Source: Streptomyces sp. SA15
GTDB taxonomy: Bacteria > Actinomycetota > Actinomycetes > Streptomycetales > Streptomycetaceae
Direction of reading: 5' to 3'
Assembly (NCBI RefSeq): GCF_002291145.1
Contig: NZ_NTGE01000044.1
Coordinates: 1-54,698 of the forward strand
Length of the DNA: 54,698 nucleotides
Below the pieces are notes generated by a model, which saw nothing but the letters and a program-made list of their open reading frames with translations, was not told the origin of the DNA and did not search any database. The position numbers and the translations under genes were made by a program. Position 1 is the first letter of the stretch; every line of letters begins with the position of its first letter. Positions 1-9,804 of this stretch are shown here, piece by piece.

Positions 1-2
1 CG

Positions 3-2069
3 GTGTGGACGGCGACCGGCGCCGCGGGGGGTGCCTTCGGGCCACGCGCGCGGATGGACGCCCTGCTCGCGCTCCGCCGGGCGGCCCGGGCCTGGCCGCC
101 GCTCACGCCGCTGCTGTCGGCGACCGTGCCGGACGCCGTCGAGCTCGCCGACGAGGAGGTCACCGAACTCCTCCGAGAGGGCGCCCGAACGCTCGCCGGC
201 GTCGGAGTCGAAGTGCACTGGCCGAAGGAACTGGCCCGTACCCTCACCACCCGCGCGGTGGTCGGTCCGCCGGACGACGCGCCGGGTCCGAACCGCCTCT
301 CCTCGGACACGCCGTCGTTCTTGTCCGCCGACGCGCTGCTGTCCTTCAACTGGTGGTTCGCACTGGGCGACCAGCGGCTCACGCGGGAGGAACTGGACCG
401 GCTCGCCGAGGCCAACCGCCCGGTCGTGCGGTTGCGCGATCAGTGGGTCCTGGTCGATCCGCACGAGGTACGCCGGGCCCACGCCCAGCAGGACCAGAAG
501 GTGACACCCGTCGACGCGCTCGGTGCCGCTCTGACGGGCTCCACGGAGATCGACGGCCGCCGGGTCGACGTGCACCCCACGGGATGGCTGGCGGCCCTGC
601 GGGAGCGGCTCGCGGACCCCGAGGAGCAGGAGCCGGTGGAGCAGCCCGCCGCGCTCGCGGCCACACTGCGGGACTATCAGCGGCGGGGACTGAACTGGCT
701 CGCCCGGATGACGTCCCTGGGACTTGGCTGCTGTCTCGCCGACGACATGGGACTCGGCAAGACGATCACACTCATCGCCCTGCACCTGCACCGGCAGACC
801 GACGCGGCGTCCGCCGGTCCCACGCTCGTGGTGTGCCCCACGTCCTTGATGGGCAATTGGCAGCGGGAGATCGAGAGGTTCGCGCCTGGTATTGCCGTAC
901 GTCGTTTCCACGGCGCGCACCGCGGCCTGGAGGACCTGGCCGACGGGGAGTTCGTGCTCACCACGTACGGCACCATGCGCCTGGACGCGCGCCGACTGGC
1001 CGAGGTGCCGTGGGGCATGGTCGTGGCGGACGAGGCCCAGCACGTGAAGAACCCGTACTCGGCGACCGCCCGCGAGCTGCGCTCGATCGGCGCACGCGCG
1101 CGCGTGGCGCTCACCGGCACCCCGGTGGAGAACAACCTGTCCGAGCTGTGGGCGATCCTCGACTGGACCACCCCGGGGCTGCTGGGCCGGCTCGGTACTT
1201 TCCGCACTCGCTACGCGCAGGCCGTCGAGGGCGGTCAGGATCCGGCCGCCGCGGAACGGCTCGCCCGGCTCGTGCGCCCCTTCCTGCTGCGGCGTCGCAA
1301 GTCGGATCCGGGGATCGCACCGGAGCTGCCGCCGAAGACCGAGACCGACCGTGCCGTGTCGCTCACCAAAGAGCAGACGGGTCTGTACGAGGCCGTGGTG
1401 CGCGAGACGCTCGCGGAGATCTCCGGCGCCGACAGCATGGCGCGGCGCGGGCTGATCGTGAAGCTCCTGACGGGCCTGAAGCAGATCTGCAACCATCCGG
1501 CGCAGTACCTCAAGGAGGAGGAGCCCAGGATCGCCGGCCGGTCCGGGAAGTTGGAGCTCCTGGACGAACTCCTGGACACCATCCTCTCCGAGGGCGCGGG
1601 CGTCCTGGTCTTCACGCAGTACGTGCGCATGGCCAAGCTCATCGAGCGGCACCTGTCGGATCGCGGTGTGCCCTCGCAGTTCCTGCACGGCGGGACGCCC
1701 GTCGCCGGGCGCGAGGCGATGGTGGCGCGTTTCCAGGCAGGTGAAGTCCCGGTCTTCCTGCTGTCGTTGAAGGCGGCGGGCACCGGGCTGAACCTCACGC
1801 GGGCCGAGCACGTCGTGCACTACGACCGCTGGTGGAACCCCGCCGTCGAGGCCCAGGCCACCGACCGCGCGTACCGCATCGGGCAGACCCGGCCCGTGCA
1901 GGTACACCGGCTGATCACCGAGGGAACGATCGAGGACCGCATCGCCGACATGCTGAGCCGCAAGCGACAGCTGGCGGACGCGGTGCTGGGCTCCGGCGAG
2001 GCGGCGCTCACGGAACTGACGGACGCCGAGCTGGCCGATCTGGTCGAACTGCGAGGGGGCGGACGATGA
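3..2069 (+). CDS. SNF2-family DEAD/DEAH-box helicase, 5' end cut by window
   Basis: This is the C-terminal 688 residues of a Swi2/Snf2 ATPase; the start lies before the window. The Walker A motif DDMGLGKT is at about residue 247, and the DEAQ box (motif II) follows at about 345. The C-terminal RecA lobe shows the GTGLNLTRA and TDRAYRIGQTRPVQ motifs (V and VI). Such proteins move on duplex DNA; the bacterial role is usually put down to repair or transcription, which is inference here. Its TGA overlaps the ATG of the SWIM gene (ATGA), so the two are translationally coupled, as in the common actinobacterial helicase/SWIM pair. Confidence 0.95.
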   Translation: MWTATGAAGGAFGPRARMDALLALRRAARAWPPLTPLLSATVPDAVELADEEVTELLREGARTLAGVGVEVHWPKELARTLTTRAVVGPPDDAPGPNRLSSDTPSFLSADALLSFNWWFALGDQRLTREELDRLAEANRPVVRLRDQWVLVDPHEVRRAHAQQDQKVTPVDALGAALTGSTEIDGRRVDVHPTGWLAALRERLADPEEQEPVEQPAALAATLRDYQRRGLNWLARMTSLGLGCCLADDMGLGKTITLIALHLHRQTDAASAGPTLVVCPTSLMGNWQREIERFAPGIAVRRFHGAHRGLEDLADGEFVLTTYGTMRLDARRLAEVPWGMVVADEAQHVKNPYSATARELRSIGARARVALTGTPVENNLSELWAILDWTTPGLLGRLGTFRTRYAQAVEGGQDPAAAERLARLVRPFLLRRRKSDPGIAPELPPKTETDRAVSLTKEQTGLYEAVVRETLAEISGADSMARRGLIVKLLTGLKQICNHPAQYLKEEEPRIAGRSGKLELLDELLDTILSEGAGVLVFTQYVRMAKLIERHLSDRGVPSQFLHGGTPVAGREAMVARFQAGEVPVFLLSLKAAGTGLNLTRAEHVVHYDRWWNPAVEAQATDRAYRIGQTRPVQVHRLITEGTIEDRIADMLSRKRQLADAVLGSGEAALTELTDAELADLVELRGGGR

Positions 2070-3343
2070 CCGCGTACGACGATGCCACGGAACGCACGTT
2101 CGAGGCGTTGCCGCCCGCGCACGGGCGGGGCTTCGCGGACTCGTGGTGGGGCCGGGCCTGGCTGAAGGCACTGGAGGACACCGCGCTGGACGGGAAGCAG
2201 GTGAAGACGGGCCGCAGTCTCGCGCGCGCGGGAGCGGTGGGCGCGGTGTCCGTGCGCCCGGGGCGCATCACGGCCGTCGTCCGGGACCGCGACGGCACGG
2301 CGCACAGGGCCGATGTCCTGCTGGCGGAGCTGTCCGGTGAGCAGTGGAACCGCTTTGTCGACATGGCCGTCGAGCGGGCCGGACACGTCGCGGCGCTGCT
2401 GGACCGCGAGATGCCGCCGCACCTGGTCGAGGACGCGGCGACCGCGGGGATCGAACTGCTGCCCGGTGTGGGCGATCTGGAGCCGGAGTGCGGCTGCGGC
2501 GCCTGGGACCACTGCGGTCACACGGCGGCCCTCTGCCACCAGGTGGCGCGGCTGCTGGACCAGGATCCTTTCGTGCTGCTCCTGATGCGCGGACGCGCCG
2601 AACGCGCCCTGCTGGACGCCCTTCAGTACCGCAGCGCCCCGCCCGCCGAGGAAGAGGAAGCAGCCGAGCCGACGTCGGGCGTGGATGCCGCGGAGGCGTA
2701 CGCGGCCGGGGATGTCCTGCCGTCGCTGCCCGCCCTCCCCGGGCTCCCCGGGGAGCCCGGCGTGCCGCCGTCTCTGGACGCCGAGGCCCCGCCCGCCCCC
2801 GGGGTCGACCCGGCCGCCCTGGAGTTCCTGGCCGCCCGGACCGCCGTAGAAGCGCACCGCATGCTGGCGGCAGCTCTTTCTGCCGGGCCGGAACCGCACG
2901 CGCCCGAGCCGGAGTTGACGGCTGCCCAGGACGCCGTACGCCTTGCCGTCGGCGGTCCCGGGAGCGACGTGGTGGACCGGCTCGCCGACGGCTCCGGGCG
3001 CGGCCGGGAGCAGTTGGCGCTGGCCGTGCGCGCCTGGCGCCACGGGGGTGTGGCCGCCCTGTCGGTGCTGGAGGAGGAGTGGGCCATCGAGGGCGAAGCG
3101 CTCGCACGCGCGCGTGCCGCCCTGGACTCCGCCTGGGACGAGGACGAACGGCCCACTCTGCGGGCGAACGGCAACCGGTGGACGGTCGTCGGCGCGCCGA
3201 GCCAGCTGCGCCTGGGTCAGGACGGCCGTTGGTGGCCGTACCGCAAAGAAGGCGGCCGCTGGGTGCCTGCGGGCGACGCGGCACAGGACCCCGCGACGGC
3301 ACTGGCCTCCACAGCGCCCACTCCCGAGGAGGAGGCCTACTGA
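2066..3343 (+). CDS. SWIM zinc-finger protein, partner of the SNF2 helicase
   Basis: A 425-residue protein whose start was chosen at the ATG overlapping the helicase stop by 4 nt. A SWIM motif of form CxC-x5-CxH (CGCGAWDHCGH) lies near residue 142 and would bind zinc and probably DNA or protein. A proline- and glycine-rich linker (about 205-245) separates this from a C-terminal region rich in Arg, Trp and Glu. Actinobacterial SWIM proteins are regularly encoded directly after SNF2 helicases and are assumed to work with them. An open frame extends further upstream inside the helicase gene, but it has no start signal. Confidence 0.92.
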   Translation: MTAYDDATERTFEALPPAHGRGFADSWWGRAWLKALEDTALDGKQVKTGRSLARAGAVGAVSVRPGRITAVVRDRDGTAHRADVLLAELSGEQWNRFVDMAVERAGHVAALLDREMPPHLVEDAATAGIELLPGVGDLEPECGCGAWDHCGHTAALCHQVARLLDQDPFVLLLMRGRAERALLDALQYRSAPPAEEEEAAEPTSGVDAAEAYAAGDVLPSLPALPGLPGEPGVPPSLDAEAPPAPGVDPAALEFLAARTAVEAHRMLAAALSAGPEPHAPEPELTAAQDAVRLAVGGPGSDVVDRLADGSGRGREQLALAVRAWRHGGVAALSVLEEEWAIEGEALARARAALDSAWDEDERPTLRANGNRWTVVGAPSQLRLGQDGRWWPYRKEGGRWVPAGDAAQDPATALASTAPTPEEEAY

Positions 3344-3383
3344 GGGCAGCCTTCAAAAGGCCTTAAGAGGCCGGCTTCCTGGT

Positions 3384-3416
3384 GTGCGGCATCCGCTCGA
3401 CGAGCGGATGCCGCAC
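3384..3416. terminator. Long perfect hairpin after the helicase/SWIM operon
   Basis: A 16-bp perfect stem (3384-3399 with 3401-3416) lies 40 bp after the SWIM stop. There is no U-tract, which is common for strong GC-rich terminators in Streptomyces. The stem is nearly without a loop, so it can also be read as a 33-bp palindrome. Confidence 0.75.
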
Positions 3417-3499
3417 CGCGTTCACCCCACAGTCGTACGGCGTTCCGCGCGGAGCCCAAATCTGGCCACTGTCACCGAACTTGCCCCTCAGGAGGCCCG

Positions 3500-4840
3500 A
3501 TGTCCGCGCGCGCCACCGGCCGCCACCGCGTCCACCGTTCCGTCGCAGTGGGCGTCCCTCTCGCCGTGATGGCCGCCCTGGTGGCGGCCGGCCCGGCCGT
3601 GGGCGCACCGTCCGGTCAGGCGCACGTCGTGCGCGCCGCGACGCTCGGCGACATCCCACTCGACGCGTTCAGCAACGCGCTGCTGCCCGGGACAGTGGAC
3701 GACGACCGGGGCGTGGACCTCGGCGGCATCGGCAGCGACATCTGTCCGGCGGGCCGCAAGGGCGAGTTCTGGACGGTCACCGACCGCGGACCCAACGGGC
3801 AGATCAAGGTGGGCGGCAAGAAGCGCCGCACGTTCCCGGTGCCGGGCTTCGACCCGGCGATCGTGAAGATCCGCGTGTCCGGCGACACCGTGAAGGTGCT
3901 GGACGCGATCCCGATCACCACCTCCTCCGGCAAGCCCGTCACGGGCCTGCCGAACCAGGAGGGACGCGACGAGGCGCCGTACTCCTATGACGCGCAGGAG
4001 CCTCTGCCGTACAACCCGAACGGATTGGACACGGAGGGCATCGTCCGGGCCGCGGACGGGAGTTTCTGGCTCGTGGACGAGTACGGGCCGTCCCTCGTCC
4101 ACGTCTCCGCGCGCGGGAAGGTGCTCACGCGGTATGTGCCCAAGGGGCTGCGTCTCACCGGGGCGGACTATCCGGTGGTGGAGGCGCTGCCGTCCGTCCT
4201 GCTGCACCGCAAGGTCAATCGCGGTTTCGAAGGGCTCGCCCTGCTGCCGGGCGGAGACCTGGTGATGGCCGTGCAGAGCCCGCTGTCCCTGCCCGACGCG
4301 GACGCATCGGACGCCTCCCGTACCACCCGCCTGCTGCGCTTCTCGCCGCAGAGGAAGGCCGTCACCGCCGAGTACGCGTACCGCTTCGACCCCGTGAACG
4401 TGGTCGATCCGAGCGAGGACGACATCTCCGAGCTCAAGATCTCCTCGGTGGTCGCCGTGGGCCATGACCGGCTGCTGGTCGAGGAGCGCACCGACAAGGC
4501 CGCGCGGCTGCACCTCGTACGCCTGGACCGCCGCGCGAACATACTGGGCGGTCCCTGGGACGACGACACGACGTCTCCGTCGCTGGAGCAGCTCGACGAT
4601 CCGGCAGCCTCGGGGGTCCCGGTGCTCGCCAAGCGACTGGTCGTCGACCTCGGCACGGTCGCCGGCGTGCCCGGGAAGATCGAGGGCGTCGCGCGCGTGG
4701 ACCACGACACGCTCGCCCTGATCAACGACAACGACTTCGGGATGACGGACGGCACCGGCGCGTTCGACGCGCAGGGCCGCCTGGTCGACAGCGGGGTGGA
4801 GACGACGGTGACCTACGTGCGGCTGCACCACCGTGTGTGA
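3500..4840 (+). CDS. Secreted esterase-like phytase-family protein
   Basis: A 446-residue protein. The N-terminus has an Arg-rich start, a hydrophobic stretch (about residues 15-32) and Ala-rich cleavage sites, so it is a Sec signal peptide. The mature part matches the 'esterase-like activity of phytase' family (beta-propeller type) with segments DRGPNGQI, GLDTEGIV and NRGFEGLALLPGG. These proteins are exported and thought to act on phosphate esters; the substrate is not evident here. The good ribosome site CTCAGGAGGCC lies before ATG 3500. The last nine codons and stop are duplicated directly downstream (see the repeat at 4811-4870). Confidence 0.88.
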   Translation: MSARATGRHRVHRSVAVGVPLAVMAALVAAGPAVGAPSGQAHVVRAATLGDIPLDAFSNALLPGTVDDDRGVDLGGIGSDICPAGRKGEFWTVTDRGPNGQIKVGGKKRRTFPVPGFDPAIVKIRVSGDTVKVLDAIPITTSSGKPVTGLPNQEGRDEAPYSYDAQEPLPYNPNGLDTEGIVRAADGSFWLVDEYGPSLVHVSARGKVLTRYVPKGLRLTGADYPVVEALPSVLLHRKVNRGFEGLALLPGGDLVMAVQSPLSLPDADASDASRTTRLLRFSPQRKAVTAEYAYRFDPVNVVDPSEDDISELKISSVVAVGHDRLLVEERTDKAARLHLVRLDRRANILGGPWDDDTTSPSLEQLDDPAASGVPVLAKRLVVDLGTVAGVPGKIEGVARVDHDTLALINDNDFGMTDGTGAFDAQGRLVDSGVETTVTYVRLHHRV

Positions 4841-5348
4841 ACCTACGTGCGGCTGCCCCACCGTATGTGAGTGGGACAGCCGCCTCGCCGCGAGTCCCTA
4901 GAGGGACGGGATCAGCGATTCGAGGTCGCTCGGGAAAGCCGCTCGGCAGCTCGCTCGGGAACCGCGAGGGCAGCTCGCTCGGGAACCGCGAGGGCAGTTC
5001 GCTGGGCAACTCCGTCGGCAGGCCGAAGGGCGGCGAGGAAGAGCGGCCTGCGCTCCCGCTGCTCTCCGGGGACGGCTTCTCATCCGGTGAGTCGTCGCTC
5101 CCCGACGCCATCAGGACCACGGCGACGACCGCCGCGGCGGCCACGAGCACGACCAGAAGGACGAAGAGCGGGCTGCGCCGGCGCCCCGGGCCTCGGTTCC
5201 CGCCCGGGCCGTCAGGCGGCTCGGGCGGGTCCGGCGGCTGGGTCGGCGGCCACCCGCTGTACGAGGGAGGCGGTCCGAAGCCGCCACCCGCAGGCGGCGT
5301 GTGACCCGGTGGCCCGGGCGGCTGAGGCGGTACGGGCGGCATGGCCAT
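4722..5348 (-). CDS. Proline-rich single-pass membrane protein, probably frameshifted at its 3' end
   Basis: Starting at ATG 5348, the protein has a Pro/Gly-rich cytoplasmic N-terminus (about 60 residues), an Arg cluster (GPGRRR), one transmembrane helix (LFVLLVVLVAAAAVVAVVLM) and an outer Ser/Pro-rich tail. The tail holds repeats of ELPSRFPS coded by 24-bp DNA units. One unit (4928-4952) has 25 nt, with an extra base in the AAA at 4935-4937. Removing that base would end the protein as SGFPSDLESLIPSL at the TAG at 4898, instead of running antisense into the neighbouring gene to 4722. I think 4898 is the real end. Function unknown; proteins of this layout are common in Streptomyces. Confidence 0.7.
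   Translation of the reverse strand: MAMPPVPPQPPGPPGHTPPAGGGFGPPPSYSGWPPTQPPDPPEPPDGPGGNRGPGRRRSPLFVLLVVLVAAAAVVAVVLMASGSDDSPDEKPSPESSGSAGRSSSPPFGLPTELPSELPSRFPSELPSRFPSELPSGFPERPRIADPVPLGTRGEAAVPLTYGGAAARRFTHGGAAARRSPSSPPRCRPGGPARRTRRCRPSSRSRCR
4811..4870 (+). repeat. 30-bp tandem duplication across a stop codon
   Basis: Bases 4811-4840 hold the last nine codons and TGA of the esterase-like gene. They are repeated at 4841-4870 with two mismatches (4827/4857 and 4835/4865). The second copy keeps the same frame and its own TGA. Confidence 0.95.
4928..5000. repeat. Three 24-bp tandem repeats inside the proline-rich gene
   Basis: Units lie at 4953-4976 and 4977-5000 (nearly identical), with a diverged copy at 4928-4952 that is 25 nt long. 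They code on the minus strand for the repeated ELPSRFPS segment. The extra base in the last copy explains the frame change. Confidence 0.85.
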
Positions 5349-5450
5349 ACCGCCCAGAGTCGCCTCGAACCGGTCATGTCGCGACCCCCGTACGGAAGTT
5401 GATACGGGCTCACGCCATGGACGGCATGATTCCGGGACATTCCGTGCGGG

Positions 5451-5529
5451 GGTCACTCAAGGAGACCGCTCAAAGAGACCGCTCAACGAGGTCACTCGAA
5501 GTGATCGCTCAAGGGTGATCGCTCACAGA
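5451..5529. repeat. 13-bp imperfect tandem repeats
   Basis: Five consecutive 13-nt units (5451-5515) follow a pattern like GAYCGCTCAARGA. A sixth lies one base out of register (5517-5529). They fill the gap between the 3' end of xylA and the start region of the proline-rich gene. Core variants are TCACTCAA, CCGCTCAA and TCGCTCAA. Confidence 0.8.
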
Positions 5530-5555
5530 CCGGTGCCACGCGCGCGTGCGTGCGC

Positions 5556-6802
<1,247 letters not shown>

Positions 6803-6832
6803 AGTATGCGGAGGCATCTCTGGGAAGAGACA

Positions 6833-6880
6833 AGATGTCTCCGGGCAGACATGTCTCAGCGCAGAGATGTCTCCGGGCAG
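6833..6880. repeat. Three 16-bp tandem repeats before xylB
   Basis: AGATGTCTCCGGGCAG at 6833-6848 and 6865-6880 is identical. The middle unit, ACATGTCTCAGCGCAG (6849-6864), differs at three positions. The units abut with no spacer and end 30 bp before the xylB start, so they lie in the leader or promoter-proximal region. Confidence 0.85.
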
Positions 6881-6910
6881 GGACGAGAGCCGCACAAGAG
6901 GGAGAGCCCG

Positions 6911-8356
6911 ATGTCAGCAGCCGAGGGTCCGCTCGTCGTCGGTGTGGACACATCCACACAGTCCACCAAGGCCCTGGTCGTCGACGCGTCGACCGGACGG
7001 GTGGTGGCCAGCGGGCAGGCCCCGCACACCGTGTCCTCCGGGGCCGGTCGTGAGAGCGACCCGCGTCAGTGGTGGGACGCCCTGTGCGAGGCACTGCTCC
7101 ACTGCGGGGACGCGGCGCGCGAGGCCGCCGCGGTGTCGATCGGCGGACAGCAGCACGGTCTCGTCACGCTGGACGCCCAGGGCGAGCCGGTGCGCCCGGC
7201 CCTGCTGTGGAACGACGTGCGTTCGGCGCCGCAGGCCCGTCGACTGACCGATGAGCTGGGCGGCGCGAAGTTCTGGGCCGAACGCACCGGCTCCGTCCCG
7301 GCCGCCTCCTTCACGGTCACGAAGTGGGCGTGGCTGGCCGAGAACGAACCGGAGGCAGTCCGCGCGACCAAGGCCGTACGCCTCCCCCACGACTACCTCA
7401 CCGAGCGCCTCACCGGGCAGGGCACGACCGACCGCGGTGATGCCTCCGGGACCGGCTGGTGGGCGTCCGGGACGGAGTCGTACGACGCGGAGATCCTCGC
7501 GCACGTGGGGCTCGACCCCGCCCTGCTGCCCCGCGTGGTCCGGCCCGGCGAGGTGGCCGGTACGGTGCGCGACGGCCACGATCTGCCGTTCTCCAAGGGC
7601 ACCCTGGTCGCCCCCGGCACCGGAGACAACGCCGCCGCCGCGCTGGGCCTGGGGCTGCGCCCCGGCACGCCGGTGATGAGCCTCGGCACCTCGGGCACGG
7701 TGTACGCAGTGTCGAAACGGCGCCCCACCGACCCGACCGGCACTGTGGCGGGCTTCGCCGACGCCCACGGCGACTGGCTGCCGCTGGCCTGCACCCTGAA
7801 CTGCACGCTCGCCGTCGACCGCGTCGCGACGCTGCTGGGACTGGACCGCGAGGCGGTGGAGCCCACCACCGACGTCACCCTCCTCCCCTACCTCGACGGC
7901 GAGCGCACCCCGAACCTGCCGAACGCGTCGGGACTGCTGCACGGGCTGCGCCACGACACGACCGGCGGCCAGCTCCTGCAGGCCGCGTACGACGGTGCCG
8001 TGCAGTCACTGCTCGGCGCGCTCGACCTGGTCCTCGACGAGGACGCCGACCGCTCGACGCCACTGCTGCTGATCGGCGGCGGCGCCCGGGGCACGGCCTG
8101 GCAGCAGACCGTACGGCGGCTGTCGGGACGTCCCGTCCAGGTGCCCGAGGCCAAGGAACTGGTCGCACTCGGCGCCGCGGCCCAGGCGGCCGGCCTGCTG
8201 ACCGGCGAGGACCCGGGCGCGGTCGCCCGGCGCTGGAACACGGCCGCCGGACCGGTGCTGGAGGCGGTGGAGCGGGACGAGGCGACGCTGGCCAGGATCG
8301 CCGGGGTACTCTCCGACGCGGCCCCGCTGCTGGAGCGAGGGCCGCAAGCCCACTGA
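6911..8356 (+). CDS. xylB: Xylulokinase
   Basis: A 481-residue FGGY-family kinase that phosphorylates D-xylulose to xylulose 5-phosphate for the pentose phosphate pathway. The N-terminus has the phosphate-1 motif VVGVDTSTQSTKALVVD. SIGGQQHGLV and LLWNDVRS form the sugar-site region with a catalytic-type Asp. The second lobe carries GTGDNAAAALGLG, SLGTSGTV and LLIGGGARG for ATP binding. ATG 6911 was chosen because GAGGGAG lies just before it; an open frame reaches farther upstream but would translate the 16-bp repeats. The length is normal for the family. Confidence 0.97.
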   Translation: MSAAEGPLVVGVDTSTQSTKALVVDASTGRVVASGQAPHTVSSGAGRESDPRQWWDALCEALLHCGDAAREAAAVSIGGQQHGLVTLDAQGEPVRPALLWNDVRSAPQARRLTDELGGAKFWAERTGSVPAASFTVTKWAWLAENEPEAVRATKAVRLPHDYLTERLTGQGTTDRGDASGTGWWASGTESYDAEILAHVGLDPALLPRVVRPGEVAGTVRDGHDLPFSKGTLVAPGTGDNAAAALGLGLRPGTPVMSLGTSGTVYAVSKRRPTDPTGTVAGFADAHGDWLPLACTLNCTLAVDRVATLLGLDREAVEPTTDVTLLPYLDGERTPNLPNASGLLHGLRHDTTGGQLLQAAYDGAVQSLLGALDLVLDEDADRSTPLLLIGGGARGTAWQQTVRRLSGRPVQVPEAKELVALGAAAQAAGLLTGEDPGAVARRWNTAAGPVLEAVERDEATLARIAGVLSDAAPLLERGPQAH

Positions 8357-8412
8357 CGGGCGTCTTCTCGCACAGGCCCACCGGCCGACACCGACCGAGG
8401 ACGGACGGAGGC

Positions 8413-9621
8413 ATGACCGCACCGCTGCACGAGGCTCACCCGGCCGGGCCGGGGCGTGCGCTGCCCGACACCCAGCAGGGCATGCGCCGCCGCAACCTGG
8501 CCCGGGTGATGCACACCGTCAGCGCCGAGGGCCCGCTGTCCCGAGCCGCCGTCGCCTCGCGGATCGGGCTGACCCGTGCGGCGGTGTCGACCCTCGTCGA
8601 CGAGCTCATCCGCTCAGGGCTCCTGGAGGAGTTGGGCCCGGAGCGGCCCGGCCGGGTGGGCCGGCCCGGGTCGGCGCTCGCCGTCAGCCGGCGCGGTCCC
8701 GCAGGGATCGGCGCCGAGATCGGCGTCGACCACCTCGCGGTCTGTGCGGTCGATCTGCGCGGGGAGGTGCGGTTCAGAGCCGTGCGGCACGGCGCGAACC
8801 GGGGCCGTACGCCCGGGCCGGTGATCGCGGAGCTCACCGCGCTGGTGCGCCGGGTCGTCGCCGAGGCGGACGGCGAGGGCCTGTGGCCCGCGGGCCTGGC
8901 CGTGGCCGTCCCCGGGCTGGTGGCGCGCGACGCCCGTACCGTCGTACGGGCCCCGAACCTCCATTGGAACGACACGGACCTCGGCGCCCTGCTGCCCGCC
9001 GACTTCCCGCTGACCGTGGGCAACGAGGCCAACTTCGGCGCTCTCGCGGAACTCTGGCTCGGGGAGGGCACCCCCCGCGACTTCCTGCATGTGTCGGCGG
9101 AGATCGGCATCGGCGCGGCGGTCGTGGTGGACGGGCGGGTGCTGCGCGGGACGCGTGGTTTCGCGGGCGAGTTGGGGCATGTGCCGGTCCGCCCCGACGG
9201 GCCCGAGTGCCCGTGCGGCGGGCGCGGGTGTCTGGAGCAGTACGCCGGTGAGGAAGCGGTGCTGCGCGCGGCCGGTCTCGAGCCGGGCGAGGACCGCGTC
9301 GGACTGCTCGCGGGGCGCGCCGCGAACGACGACGCGGCCGTACGACGGGCCCTGCACGACGCGGGAGAGGCGCTCGGCATCGCGCTGACGGGTGCGGTCA
9401 ACCTGCTGGATCCGGAAGGCGTCGTGCTCGGCGGTGCGCTGGCCGGGCTCGCGCCCTGGCTGCTGCCGTCCCTGCGCGACGAGTTGGCCCGGCGCACGGC
9501 AGGGCCGGCCTGTCCCGTGTCCGTGTCACGGCTCGGCCCCGAGGGGCCGCTGCTGGGGGCCGCGCACTCGGTGGTGCGGGCTGTCCTGGACGATCCGGCG
9601 GGTGTGGCCGAACGGACCTGA
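8413..9621 (+). CDS. xylR: ROK-family repressor, probably of the xylose genes
   Basis: A 402-residue protein with an N-terminal winged helix (RRNLARVMHTV, then GLTRAAVSTLVDELI, about residues 25-75) and a C-terminal ROK sugar-kinase-like fold. The ROK zinc motif CPCGGRGCLEQY is intact at about residue 270. This architecture is that of XylR/NagC repressors, which release DNA on binding the sugar. Its place directly after xylB (56 bp) suggests control of the xylA-xylB region. GGAGG precedes ATG 8413. That xylose is the effector is inference from context. Confidence 0.92.
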   Translation: MTAPLHEAHPAGPGRALPDTQQGMRRRNLARVMHTVSAEGPLSRAAVASRIGLTRAAVSTLVDELIRSGLLEELGPERPGRVGRPGSALAVSRRGPAGIGAEIGVDHLAVCAVDLRGEVRFRAVRHGANRGRTPGPVIAELTALVRRVVAEADGEGLWPAGLAVAVPGLVARDARTVVRAPNLHWNDTDLGALLPADFPLTVGNEANFGALAELWLGEGTPRDFLHVSAEIGIGAAVVVDGRVLRGTRGFAGELGHVPVRPDGPECPCGGRGCLEQYAGEEAVLRAAGLEPGEDRVGLLAGRAANDDAAVRRALHDAGEALGIALTGAVNLLDPEGVVLGGALAGLAPWLLPSLRDELARRTAGPACPVSVSRLGPEGPLLGAAHSVVRAVLDDPAGVAERT

Positions 9622-9647
9622 TCCCGGGCCGCGTTCACCGCCGCCTT

Positions 9648-9661
9648 CACCCGTCCGGGTG
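9648..9661 (+). terminator. Short hairpin after xylR
   Basis: CACCCG-TC-CGGGTG is followed by AGCGAGTTTT. This is a small but typical stem with a T-run, 27 bp after the xylR stop. Confidence 0.5.
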
Positions 9662-9804
9662 AGCGAGTTTTCCACAGTTCCGCCGTCGTCCACCGAAGTA
9701 CAGCCTGCTCTTCGCCCAACCAGCAAGCGCCGTACCGTGATTCACGCGAGGCGCACCCGCCGTAGTGGCGATGGTGCGTGTAGGCGTGGACAAGGGGGGT
9801 TCAC

